Positions 44,944 through 53,225 of a stretch of 64,000 bases of DNA are shown here, piece after piece. The DNA is from Marinifilum caeruleilacunae (lineage in GTDB: Bacteria > Bacteroidota > Bacteroidia > Bacteroidales > Marinifilaceae): assembly GCF_013141825.1 (NCBI RefSeq), contig NZ_RZNH01000019.1, forward strand, positions 261-64,260, read 5' to 3'. Below the pieces are notes generated by a model that was not told the origin of the DNA, did not search any database, and worked only from the letters and a program-made list of their open reading frames with translations. The first letter of the stretch is position 1; every line of letters begins with the position of its first letter. The position numbers and the translations under genes were made by a program.

Positions 44944-47166
44944 ATGTCTAAAGAGCAATCAACTCAAAAGTTTGGGACTGCACCCGTATTTTTTACAGCA
45001 ATTTCTACCATTTTAGGTGCGATATTGTTTTTACGATTTGGTTATGCAGTTGGGAGCGTTGGATTTTGGGGAGTTGTATTCATCATCTTGCTGGGGCACG
45101 CCGTTACCATTCCAACCGCATTTGCCATATCCGAAATTGCAACCAATAAAAGAGTTGAGGGTGGAGGCGAATACTTTATCATATCGCGATCTTTCGGATT
45201 GAATATTGGAGCAACCATTGGAATCGCCCTGTTTATGTCGCAAGCCATTAGTGTTGCCTTTTATATTATTGCTTTTACCGAAGCTTTCGAACCAGTTTTT
45301 AACTGGGTGAGGGATACGTACGGATATCAACTACCACGACAGGTTGTGAGCATTCCGGCCATGTTGCTACTATCGGCCCTGATTTTAAAAAAAGGAGCCA
45401 ACCTTGGCGTAAAAGCGCTTTACTTTGTAGTTGCAATTCTGTTTATTTCGTTGGCGCTTTTTTTCATGGGATCAACCGAATATGCTGCTACCAGCGATTT
45501 TAATCTATGGAACGCCGATTTTAAAAATACCGATAACTTTTTTATCGTATTTGCCATTATTTTCCCTGCCTTTACTGGAATGACAGCAGGAGTTGGACTT
45601 TCGGGAGACCTAAAGAATCCTTCCAAATCCATTCCTTTGGGAACCACGGCAGCTACCTTAATTGGGATGATCATCTATTTTTTCATCGTCTACAAATTGG
45701 CAGGATCGGCAAGTAGCGAAGATTTGGTGGGCAATCAGCTAATTATGTCGAAAATTGCTTTGGGAGGAGCCATTGTAATTCCGCTGGGTTTGGCGGCTTC
45801 TACAATTTCATCGGCCATTGGGTCGGTAATGGTTGCACCAAGAACTTTGCAAGCTTTATCAATCGATAAATCATTTCCTTCGAAAGGCTTAAATAGCTGG
45901 TTGGCTAAAGGCAGAAGCTCCGATAGTGAACCCATTAATGCATCGCTGATTACTTGTATTATCGCATTGGTTTTTGTTGCATTGGGCGATGTAAATGCAG
46001 TTGCAGAAATTATTTCGATGTTCTTTATGCTTACCTATGGTGCTTTGTGCCTGATCTCATTTCTGAATCATTTTGGCTCATCGCCAAGCTACCGACCATC
46101 CTTCAAATCGAAATGGTTGCTCTCGCTTATCGGATTTTTTATCTCCATATGGGTGATGTTTAAAATCAACACCCTCTATGCTTTTAGTGCAGTGGTTTTA
46201 ATGAGTTTGATCTATTTGTTTATCAACAGGTATCACAAACACCGAAATGGCCTGGAATCGATATTCCTGAACTCTTTGTACCAGCTAAACCGAAACATGC
46301 AGGTATTTTTACAAAAAGCCGGCAAAAGAAAAACCAGGGAGTGGCGACCAAGTGCCATTTGTATTTCGAAGGATTCGTTTGAACGCGATACCGCTTTTAA
46401 ATTATTGAACTGGATATCCTACAAATATGGTTTTGGAACCTACCTACACAGAATTGAGGGATATTACTCCAAAGCCACCTATCAGCAATCGCAGGAAGAG
46501 CTCGATAAGCTAATTCGTAGTTTCGATAAGATAGAAAACCATGTGTATGTCGATACCATTATATCGCCATCCTACACTTCGGCAATTGCCCAGGCCATTC
46601 AGCTGCCCGGAATTGCTGGAATGGAAAACAATATGGTGATTTTCGAGTTCGACAAGGAAGCGCCCGATCGCCTCGATTTGATTATTGAAAACTACTCGCT
46701 GGCTCGTGCCGGGAATTTTGATTTCTGTATCCTGGGAAGTTCAAGGCGAAAGTTCAATTACAATAACAATATCCATGTCTGGATTAAATCTTCGGACACC
46801 GATAATGCAAACCTAATGATTCTGCTAAGTTTTATTATCGGTGGTCATCCCGACTGGAACAAGGCCGACATTAAAATCTTTAACATTTGTAAAGAAGACC
46901 AGGCCAACGAAACCCGGAAACAACTCGATGAATTGGTAGTGAGTGGCAGACTGCCAATAACCAATTCGAATATCGAAATTATACACGAACAGGAAAATGT
47001 GGCTTCGCGCGATATCATTAACGAGAAATCGGCCGATGCAGGATTAACCATTCTTGGATTTAGGGGAGAGACCCTAAAACATGAAAAATCGGGCTTGTTT
47101 AAAGGCTACGATGCTTTGGGAAACATCCTGTTTATCAATTCTAACAGCATGAAGACGATTGATTAA
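44944..47166 (+). CDS. amino acid-polyamine-organocation transporter, SLC12-like cation-chloride cotransporter
   Basis: 740 residues: about 12 membrane helices (residues 10-440) and a long cytosolic C-terminal region (about 450-740). The helix-1 motif A-I-S-T-I-L-G-A-I-L-F-L-R-F-G and the V-E-G-G-G-E-Y-F-I-I-S-R-S loop match bacterial NKCC/SLC12-like members of the APC fold. The C-terminal domain carries no obvious regulator motif. The substrate (Na, K, Cl or amino acid) is not decided by sequence. The last gene before the mobile element, with a strong terminator at 47170-47200. Confidence 0.88.
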   Translation: MSKEQSTQKFGTAPVFFTAISTILGAILFLRFGYAVGSVGFWGVVFIILLGHAVTIPTAFAISEIATNKRVEGGGEYFIISRSFGLNIGATIGIALFMSQAISVAFYIIAFTEAFEPVFNWVRDTYGYQLPRQVVSIPAMLLLSALILKKGANLGVKALYFVVAILFISLALFFMGSTEYAATSDFNLWNADFKNTDNFFIVFAIIFPAFTGMTAGVGLSGDLKNPSKSIPLGTTAATLIGMIIYFFIVYKLAGSASSEDLVGNQLIMSKIALGGAIVIPLGLAASTISSAIGSVMVAPRTLQALSIDKSFPSKGLNSWLAKGRSSDSEPINASLITCIIALVFVALGDVNAVAEIISMFFMLTYGALCLISFLNHFGSSPSYRPSFKSKWLLSLIGFFISIWVMFKINTLYAFSAVVLMSLIYLFINRYHKHRNGLESIFLNSLYQLNRNMQVFLQKAGKRKTREWRPSAICISKDSFERDTAFKLLNWISYKYGFGTYLHRIEGYYSKATYQQSQEELDKLIRSFDKIENHVYVDTIISPSYTSAIAQAIQLPGIAGMENNMVIFEFDKEAPDRLDLIIENYSLARAGNFDFCILGSSRRKFNYNNNIHVWIKSSDTDNANLMILLSFIIGGHPDWNKADIKIFNICKEDQANETRKQLDELVVSGRLPITNSNIEIIHEQENVASRDIINEKSADAGLTILGFRGETLKHEKSGLFKGYDALGNILFINSNSMKTID

Positions 47167-47169
47167 AAT

Positions 47170-47200
47170 AAAAAAGTCCGGGAACCACCCCGGACTTTAC
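47170..47200. terminator. terminator after the SLC12-like gene, also usable on the minus strand
   Basis: AAAAAAGTCCGGGG..CCCGGACTTT: strong GC stem starting 4 bp after the stop, with T run on the minus-strand reading (TTTTTTA). It also closes the candidate minus-strand RNA at 47170-47245. Confidence 0.7.
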
Positions 47201-47258
47201 TCTAACCCATTTTAATCTATGAAAACCTAATCCTCTCGGAAAGGACATTACAAATGTA
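47170..47258 (-). ncRNA. candidate small RNA
   Basis: On the minus strand a consensus -7 box TACATTTG (plus 47251-47258) is followed by about 75 bp with no frame and then a GC-rich hairpin plus T run (47170-47200), an sRNA-like layout. Inside is a conserved-looking AT-rich stretch ending GGGTTAGAG. On the plus strand the same region carries only the mini-frame ATG AAA ACC TAA. A -33 element is not convincing. The remaining sequence to 47500 shows no gene. Confidence 0.3.
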
Positions 47259-47503
47259 TGTATTGTTTGGTGCCTCCCATAAGAAAAAGTGTTAAAGAAG
47301 GTTAAATGCTAAGTTAATTAATGTTTTAGTGATTTTTGCTTTACATATGTTTGGGATTAAATTGTCGATATCCTTGAGTTAAATTTGTTGTAAGTCTGGT
47401 TTATGATGGTGTTTAATTTAACCAAGCTTAAAGCTTAAGATATCAATCCTGACTAAATCTAATATAGTAAAGGTAAATAGTAAGGAAAGGCTGCGAATGA
47501 CAA

Positions 47504-47541
47504 AAATCAAAAAGCGGCCACGACATAAATGCCATAACCGC
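47504..47541 (-). terminator. terminator of the truncated tRNA-Ala gene
   Basis: Minus strand GCGGTTATGGC-ATTTAT-GTCGTGGCCGC followed by TTTTTGATTTTT; all 11 pairs form if G-T pairs are allowed. It is the natural terminator of the tRNA before the element inserted. Confidence 0.65.
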
Positions 47542-47554
47542 CTTGATTTGAGGG

Positions 47555-47601
47555 TGGAGAGTATCGGAATCGAACCGATGACCTTTTGACTGCCAGTCAA
47601 A
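47555..47601 (-). pseudogene. 3' half of tRNA-Ala(GGC), attachment-site core
   Basis: Minus strand: anticodon stem-loop TTTGA-CTGGCAG-TCAAA (anticodon GGC), variable region AGGTC, T arm ATCGG-TTCGATT-CCGAT, then acceptor strand ACTCTCC and discriminator A. The D arm and 5' acceptor strand are absent: upstream sequence is AT-rich with no GCTC/GAGC pair. A tRNA cut at the 5' end of the anticodon stem, next to an integrase gene, is the signature of an integration junction (attL). Confidence 0.85.
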
Positions 47602-47754
47602 TCCCTTTGTTACATTGTTTTTTATAGTTGCCTATGGATGTTGGAATTTATAGGGCTTTTAGTTAGATTTGTTATAGTTGATATTTCAAAATAACTAGTT
47701 GTAGATACGTTTTGTTAGTTATTTTGTTAGTGCAAAATCTATTTGAATATAAAA

Positions 47755-49044
47755 ATGTCGGAAAAACTACCTGTAATTGTTCATCCAGAAATTAATGAAG
47801 AAGCTTTAAGAAGTGAAAAGGGTGTTTCATTAGTGGCATTTCTAGATACAGTTCGAAAACGAAAAGACGGAACGTCTTCGGTAAAGTTAAAAATAATTCA
47901 TCAACGTTATCCAGCTTATTTTTCAACCAAAATTTCTTTAACTGAGAAGGATTACCTGAAGCTATTTGAAAGAAGAATAAGTTCTGATCTAAAAGAGAAA
48001 AAGGTTATTATTCATACATATTTGATGAGAGCATATTCCATCATTAATATGATGGATGAATTCTCTTTTTCTGAGTTTAAAGAACATTTCAAAAAGAAAC
48101 GTATTGATGCAAAAAGTGTCTACACGTATTTCGAAAGATACATAGCTCAATTGAAATCTGAAGATAGGTTAGGAACTGCTCAGAATTACGAGTACTCCAT
48201 GAAAAAACTAAAAGAATTTCATGGTAAGAAATCTATTGCATTTGAAACAATTACTCCAACTTTTTTAAGAAAATATGAAAATTGGATGATAGCGAATGGT
48301 CACAGTAGAACTACAGTTGGAATTTATTGTAGACCTCTAAAAAAAATAATTAACGATGCTATTGAAGATGGTATTCTTGATAGTAAGAAAAGTCCATTTG
48401 GAGATGTTAAAAGAGGTCGTTACAAATCACCGGAACCTGAAAACCCTAAGAAAGCTTTAACTCTGGAAGAAATAGGGAAGATTATTAACTATTCTCCGGA
48501 GCCTGGGTCACCAGAAAATTACTACAGAGATATGTGGGTGTTTTCTTATTTAGGAAATGGTATCAACATGAAGGATGTGTGTTTGTTGAAATTTAAAGAC
48601 ATATATGCCGATACCATTGTATATGCTCGTGAAAAGGTAAAGAATACAAATCGTTCGGCTAAAACAATCTCCATTGCACTAATTGATAAGAACAAGGAAA
48701 TAATAGAGCGTTGGGGTAATCAGGCAGAGAAGAAGGATGATTTTATTTTTCCAGTTCTCGAGGGAAATCCAAATGAGGAGGAAATAAAGAAAAAAGTGCA
48801 GCAGTTTGTTAAGCAGGTGAACAAATATATGAAACGGATTTCTGAAAAATTGGACTTAAATGTTTCAGTAACGACTTATTATGCGAGACATTCTTTTGTT
48901 ACTGTACTTGTGCGTTCAGGTGTTGATATCCATACAATAGCTGAAAGTGTTGGTCACTCCAGTATGAAAGTGATTGATAAATATATCGCGAGTATTTCCA
49001 ATGAAGAGAAAGTGAAGAATGCTAATAAACTTTTAAAATTTTAA
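47755..49044 (+). CDS. tyrosine recombinase/integrase
   Basis: 429 residues from the ATG at 47755 (the frame opens at a TTG at 47743). It has an N-terminal arm-binding region, a SAM-like core-binding domain (about 115-215) and a C-terminal catalytic domain. Catalytic residues include R378 (A-R-H-S-F), H401 (V-G-H-S-S) and Y410 (D-K-Y). The place of the first arginine reads N-G-I-N-M-K-D-V, so that residue is replaced by Asn, as in several Bacteroidota integrases; the usual H before R378 is T-Y-Y. It is the first gene inside the element and likely targets the tRNA-Ala 3' end. Confidence 0.92.
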   Translation: MSEKLPVIVHPEINEEALRSEKGVSLVAFLDTVRKRKDGTSSVKLKIIHQRYPAYFSTKISLTEKDYLKLFERRISSDLKEKKVIIHTYLMRAYSIINMMDEFSFSEFKEHFKKKRIDAKSVYTYFERYIAQLKSEDRLGTAQNYEYSMKKLKEFHGKKSIAFETITPTFLRKYENWMIANGHSRTTVGIYCRPLKKIINDAIEDGILDSKKSPFGDVKRGRYKSPEPENPKKALTLEEIGKIINYSPEPGSPENYYRDMWVFSYLGNGINMKDVCLLKFKDIYADTIVYAREKVKNTNRSAKTISIALIDKNKEIIERWGNQAEKKDDFIFPVLEGNPNEEEIKKKVQQFVKQVNKYMKRISEKLDLNVSVTTYYARHSFVTVLVRSGVDIHTIAESVGHSSMKVIDKYIASISNEEKVKNANKLLKF

Positions 49045-49048
49045 TAAA

Positions 49049-49846
49049 ATGTACTGGATGTCTGAAGAGCTATCTGAATTAAGGCCAAAAGAAGAAATAT
49101 ATAATAATATTCGAGTTGAGAAATGGATTGAAGAGATTGCAGGGCCTGGATATTTTATAAAAGATTTAGAGTTAAATTTTACCATCACTAAAGAGAAGAT
49201 CGGGCAAAAAATAAGTTATGCAATTCGATTCATTAAAGAAAATTCCTACACGTTAATAAAAGAGAAAAAAACAGATTCATTAAGATTGTTAAAAGATGCT
49301 ATTTATGCTGATATAGACAAATGTAATAGTATTGCCTTTACTGACTCCTTAGAAGAAGGAAAAGAAGGAATTTATGAACTATGGAAGCATTACTTATATG
49401 ATATAGAAGAAAAATTCAGAGAACTTGAAAGTGAATTAAATTATTTGTCCGCTGTTGAAGAAATAAATATATTCTTAATGGATGAGAATATTGATGATGA
49501 AGATGTGTTGATTTATTATAACTACTCTAAAAATAAGCAGAAAAAGAAAGATGGATTGAATAGTAAAAAAATAAATATGTCAAGTATTGCTTTGTTGCAT
49601 TTTTATAATGAAGATCCTATAGATAAATTTAATGTAGATAAAATTTTGGACCGGTATGGACATCAGGCAGCAAATAAATTAATAGCAAAATATGATCTTT
49701 ATTCCAAGAGCCAAACAGAAAGATATGCATTTAGGGATTTTGAAAAGCGATTTAAAGAAATGTATGAATATCTATCGCAAGAAGGTAAAAAAAGAGCTTT
49801 AGATGACCTGGATCAATTCAGGTTAAATAAAAAGAACCGGTTCTGA
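49049..49846 (+). CDS. integrase-associated protein of unknown function
   Basis: 265 residues, acidic and helical, with predicted coiled-coil-like stretches (about 55-85, 120-150). The gene begins 4 bp after the integrase stop and is probably co-transcribed. I recognise no domain. An alternative start is the second Met (residue 4). Genes in this position in Bacteroidota elements often encode element-specific regulators or replication-linked proteins, but nothing here proves that. Confidence 0.6.
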   Translation: MYWMSEELSELRPKEEIYNNIRVEKWIEEIAGPGYFIKDLELNFTITKEKIGQKISYAIRFIKENSYTLIKEKKTDSLRLLKDAIYADIDKCNSIAFTDSLEEGKEGIYELWKHYLYDIEEKFRELESELNYLSAVEEINIFLMDENIDDEDVLIYYNYSKNKQKKKDGLNSKKINMSSIALLHFYNEDPIDKFNVDKILDRYGHQAANKLIAKYDLYSKSQTERYAFRDFEKRFKEMYEYLSQEGKKRALDDLDQFRLNKKNRF

Positions 49847-49924
49847 ACTGGTTCCCAACACAAGTTTCCTATGATTGGTTATGGCTGTTACTTATCATTG
49901 TTATGTAATAAAAAAAATGATAAT

Positions 49925-50302
49925 ATGAGTAATGAAAAAATACCAATTGAAAGAAATAAGTTTAATTTACAAACTGAAAATTTTCCACAACTACCATTTA
50001 TTGTTATTTCCAGAAAGGATTTAGAGAAGAGTCTAGAGAGTTTTGCTAGTGATATGCTTGCTAATATTCCAACGTCTCATGATGTAAGTAAGAGAATATT
50101 AGTGCTGAAAGAAGCAGCAGAATATATTCAAATGCCTGTACCAACTTTTCGAGAATATTTGGCTCGGAATGAGATAAAGGGTGCAAAGATTGGTAAATCC
50201 TGGCGCTTCTTTCCGGAAGATTTGGATGAGTTTGTGAAGAAATACCTTCGCAAAACGAATGATGAAATAGACAAGGAAATTGATGATGTATTATCTAAGT
50301 AA
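49925..50302 (+). CDS. helix-turn-helix excisionase-like DNA-binding protein
   Basis: 125 residues from the ATG at 49925 (open back to 49871). The C-terminal part is a HTH_17/MerR-type domain: L-V-L-K-E-A-A-E-Y-I-Q-M-P-V-P-T-F-R-E-Y-L then I-K-G-A-K-I-G-K-S-W-R-F, the wing sequence typical of Xis and topoisomerase-like domains. Such proteins direct excision of elements or regulate the mob genes. The N-terminal 45 residues are unlike known motifs. Next gene starts 6 bp later. Confidence 0.8.
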   Translation: MSNEKIPIERNKFNLQTENFPQLPFIVISRKDLEKSLESFASDMLANIPTSHDVSKRILVLKEAAEYIQMPVPTFREYLARNEIKGAKIGKSWRFFPEDLDEFVKKYLRKTNDEIDKEIDDVLSK

Positions 50303-50308
50303 TTTAAT

Positions 50309-50641
50309 ATGGCCAGACCAAGAAAATTACAAGAAGATCTGCGTATTTATCAAGTCAATATCCGATTAACTGAAACTGAGAAATTGAAGGCGGATGAACA
50401 AGCCGAAATGGCTGGTTTATCTGTCGCAAATTGGCTTCGAACAGCGGCATTCTCAAAAAAAACACTACAAGTAAAAGTGTCACCAATGCACCGAACTTAC
50501 TACCGTCAATTAGTAGGGATTGGCAGCAATGTAAATCAATTAGCTAGAAAAATTAATCAGAACCAGTATCCGAAAATCTATCAGCAATTGTTAGATGTAA
50601 AGAGTTTATTGATAAAGATTAATGAGATATTTCAAGAATGA
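50309..50641 (+). CDS. MobC-like relaxosome accessory protein
   Basis: 110 residues. N-terminal basic stretch, then a ribbon-helix-helix-like strand (Y-Q-V-N-I-R-L-T-E-T-E) and helix A-E-M-A-G-L-S-V-A-N-W-L-R-T-A-A, and the C-terminal block G-S-N-V-N-Q-L-A-R-K-I-N that marks the MobC/BmgB family. It binds near oriT and helps the relaxase open the DNA. The last four bases overlap the relaxase start (ATGA), coupling the two. Confidence 0.88.
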   Translation: MARPRKLQEDLRIYQVNIRLTETEKLKADEQAEMAGLSVANWLRTAAFSKKTLQVKVSPMHRTYYRQLVGIGSNVNQLARKINQNQYPKIYQQLLDVKSLLIKINEIFQE

Positions 50642-51822
50642 TAGGAAAACAGATTATAGGAACTTCTTTTCGGTCTGTTCTAAACTATAATGAAGAAAAA
50701 CTTCAACAAGGCAAAGGTGAAAAAATAGGTGGTAATATGTTTGGTGTTGATTCCAGATCCTTGGCTAAGGAGTTTGGAATGATTAGAGCGTTAAAACCTA
50801 ATGTTTCCAAAGCTGTTTATCACACATCAATAAGTATTTCTCCAGATGAGGATTTGTCTAATGAAAAATTTCGAGAACTGGGTGAAAAATATCTTGAACG
50901 AATGGGTTTTGATAATAGTCAATTTCTGATTTATCGTCATACTGATACTGAGCATCCGCATATACATTTAATTGCTAATCGAATTGATCTGGATGGTAAG
51001 GTGGTTAGTGATAGTGGGAATTACAAAAGATCAGAAAAGATTATTCGAGAACTAGAGAAAGAGTATGCATTAAAGGAAGTAGTTTCTTCAGAGAAAGTGG
51101 AAGAGAAAGCTTATTCAAAAGGACAATATGAGAATTTCAGAAAGACAGGTGCCATACCAATTAAAGTACAACTTCAGGTTATAGTTAAAAAGGCAATTAA
51201 AGAGTCAAGATCGGTTAAGGAATTCGAAAATAGAATAATTAGAGGTGGAGCAACAGTAAAGTTTCATAGGAATAGCAACGACAAAATTTATGGAGTTAGT
51301 TTCCAGATGGAAGGAGTCAAGTTCAAAGCTTCACAATTAGGAAGAGGATATTCATGGAACAAGATTAAGGAACAATTATACGATGAACAAAATCAAAGAA
51401 TTGGCTCAGAAGAAAGTGGACGAAAGGGCTCATATACTCGAGGAGCAAGTCAGAAAAATACAAGAAATCAACCTACAGGATATCAAGGAACTGAAGATCA
51501 AATTAATTCCAGTTCTAAAGGCTCTGAAGGGGTTGATAATCGAGGTCAAGAAAGAGACAGTCATATTGAATCAACTGCAAAATCAACAGACAGATATTCT
51601 GGAACAGGGGGACAAGCAGCTACATCGAATGACTTATACAGTAACGAAAATGGAACAGAAGTTACTGGCAATGAAAGTGAAGGTGTTTCTGGTGGCAATA
51701 CTAGTGGGATTATTAACGGGCTTAATATGCTTTTTGGTGGTTCTGCTGGTCGTTTGGAAGGGCAACCTTTAGATGATGATAAACCTAAAAAGAAGAAGAA
51801 AAAAAGAAAACGAAGTGTGTAG
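50638..51822 (+). CDS. relaxase (MOBP-type, MobA/VirD2 family)
   Basis: 394 residues. Residues 1-245 form the relaxase domain: probable catalytic Y17 (S-V-L-N-Y), then the three-histidine cluster H101-x4-H106-P-H108-I-H110 that binds the metal. It nicks at oriT and pilots single-stranded DNA in transfer. The last 150 residues are a low-complexity, Ser/Gly/Thr/Asn-rich tail ending in a Lys-rich patch and R-S-V. A second gene is nested in this tail in another frame (51383-51772). Confidence 0.9.
   Translation: MIGKQIIGTSFRSVLNYNEEKLQQGKGEKIGGNMFGVDSRSLAKEFGMIRALKPNVSKAVYHTSISISPDEDLSNEKFRELGEKYLERMGFDNSQFLIYRHTDTEHPHIHLIANRIDLDGKVVSDSGNYKRSEKIIRELEKEYALKEVVSSEKVEEKAYSKGQYENFRKTGAIPIKVQLQVIVKKAIKESRSVKEFENRIIRGGATVKFHRNSNDKIYGVSFQMEGVKFKASQLGRGYSWNKIKEQLYDEQNQRIGSEESGRKGSYTRGASQKNTRNQPTGYQGTEDQINSSSKGSEGVDNRGQERDSHIESTAKSTDRYSGTGGQAATSNDLYSNENGTEVTGNESEGVSGGNTSGIINGLNMLFGGSAGRLEGQPLDDDKPKKKKKKRKRSV
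51383..51772 (+). CDS. nested gene: coiled-coil protein with C-terminal membrane helix
   Basis: 129 residues read in the +1 frame within the relaxase gene. Residues 5-95 are strongly helical with heptad-like hydrophobic spacing (E-E-Q-V-R-K-I, L-K-I-K-L-I-P-V-L), and residues 101-125 form one very hydrophobic membrane helix ending W-K-G-N-L. AAGGAA lies about 10 bp before the ATG. The host frame there is low-complexity, which is what would be expected if this frame is under selection. Nested mobB/mobD-type genes inside the relaxase gene are known from ColE1 (mbeB and mbeD in mbeA). Likely a mobilization membrane-anchor or entry-related protein. Confidence 0.7.
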   Translation: MNKIKELAQKKVDERAHILEEQVRKIQEINLQDIKELKIKLIPVLKALKGLIIEVKKETVILNQLQNQQTDILEQGDKQLHRMTYTVTKMEQKLLAMKVKVFLVAILVGLLTGLICFLVVLLVVWKGNL

Positions 51823-52189
51823 ATTTGCTATATCAACCTTCGATTTTGTAGATACAGTTAACTAAGGTTTCTTAATTTTTAGAAGTGTTGTTAGAACGAA
51901 AGTAGTATCAATTTAAAAATCATTTTTTCCCCTAAATGGAATTTTCTTTGATTCGATTGATAATATGATAATGTAATATTGGAATGTAATATGTCCGTTT
52001 TAATCTGATAACTATTTGGATTGATATATTTTCATGAGAAGAGAATTACTTATGACATTTGGTTAAGAGCAAGCCATGTTTTAGCTACGGAAAATCCTTG
52101 CACAACCACTTGAAATTTTCTGCACATCTGTTTGAAAATTTGTTACTCGGTACAGCTCGTAAGGATAAAAATAAAGACCTTAAAATATA
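51823..52189. other. intergenic region with direct repeats, possible oriT or regulatory site
   Basis: No gene seen. Two 22-bp imperfect direct repeats lie at 52099-52120 and 52121-52142 (both start TGCACA and contain TTGAAA). They lie just after the mob genes, so they may be protein-binding repeats or part of oriT. Confidence 0.35.
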
Positions 52190-52738
52190 ATGATTGAACT
52201 ATCTAACGAAATGCTAATTACCAAGGATGTTTATAGAGCCTTGGTTGACTATGGAAATATTCTTGTTGTTAATCTTCTTAGGCAAGCTATAAATCTTGAA
52301 GAAAAGGAAAATAATGTAGGGGAAAAGTATTATACTGTAAGGGAAGAATTTGAAAGGTTAAACTTCCAGGAAGGACAATCACAGAATCACTATTTCCAAG
52401 AATTAACTCAATTAACAGTTTCTTATCTGAATAATCTAAGTGATTCGGACAAAACAGCTATTTGTTTTCGTTTGATTAGTGATGAGAAATACTACAATCA
52501 ACTGCTCGAACTGGTCGAAGAAGAGGAAACTGATACCATGGAACAATACAACCATAAAATTGGCCGAGAAATGGCCAGGCTTCTTTACGAAGAAGATAAG
52601 AAGGAAATAATGAAGTGGGCAAAAGAATTCTTAATGGATACTGTGGCAATCTTTTCAACTGAATTTGATTTTTCGTTGATTGATGAGAGTACAAAATATG
52701 CATTGGAGCATAACCTGGAAATGTATAAGAAACTATAA
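52190..52738 (+). CDS. hypothetical protein
   Basis: 182 residues, acidic, helical, soluble-looking, with Y-H-D-like segments such as L-L-E-L-V-E-E-E-E-T-D. Not recognised. The gene stands alone between the mob genes and the GYF-domain gene with AT-rich flanks on both sides, and has a good start with purine-rich AAAGACC 9 bp upstream. Possibly an element-specific small regulator or toxin-related protein. Confidence 0.6.
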   Translation: MIELSNEMLITKDVYRALVDYGNILVVNLLRQAINLEEKENNVGEKYYTVREEFERLNFQEGQSQNHYFQELTQLTVSYLNNLSDSDKTAICFRLISDEKYYNQLLELVEEEETDTMEQYNHKIGREMARLLYEEDKKEIMKWAKEFLMDTVAIFSTEFDFSLIDESTKYALEHNLEMYKKL

Positions 52739-53165
52739 TACTTCAAAATAACTCTAAGCAGATTGTTGAGCTTGATTTTGAGCAGTATATTCAAAAGATT
52801 TTTAATAAAACAATCAATTTATACTTGCTGTAATGTATATTAATCGATATTGCCAATAAAGGCAAACTAAATTTTCATTCTTTCCAAAGTAAGTTTTATT
52901 GGCACCTTTCTAAAAATAATTACTGAACTGTAAATACATAATACTGATTATATCTGTATGAACATCAAAGTGTGTTAATTTGGTTTAAATAACAACGGCT
53001 ATTTTTATCCACTATACAATAATTACTCAATGGGTTAGGTGCATTTCAATAAACTTGACACATTTGGCAGTTCTTATTTTGTTTAATATGGTGTAATTTC
53101 ATCGGTTATCATTTCGAAAATGAAACCAAGCGATTAGTTTCAGAGAAATATATTTCGAATAAATA
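52739..53165. other. gene-free AT-rich stretch
   Basis: No frame with coding character on either strand. GTTAGGT occurs at 53033-53039. The next block starts with the hairpin ACGCCA-CATTT-TGGCGT at 53170-53186. Confidence 0.5.
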
Positions 53166-53167
53166 AT

Positions 53168-53178
53168 GCTACGCCACA
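53168..53178. repeat. left copy of an 11-bp inverted repeat
   Basis: CTACGCCACAT, whose exact reverse complement ATGTGGCGTAG is at 55162-55172. The left copy sits in a hairpin (ACGCCA/TGGCGT 53170-53186) before the GYF gene; the right copy sits in a 9-bp stem hairpin (TATGTGGCG/CGCCACATA 55161-55193) after the nuclease-like gene. Confidence 0.6.
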
Positions 53179-53225
53179 TTTTGGCGTTGTCAATTTATAA
53201 AATTGTTAGAAAATTGAATAATCGA

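Noticed and set aside
45031-45330. Minus-strand frames within the SLC12-like gene
   Set aside because: Shadows in the antisense of a transporter with clear membrane-helix and motif content.
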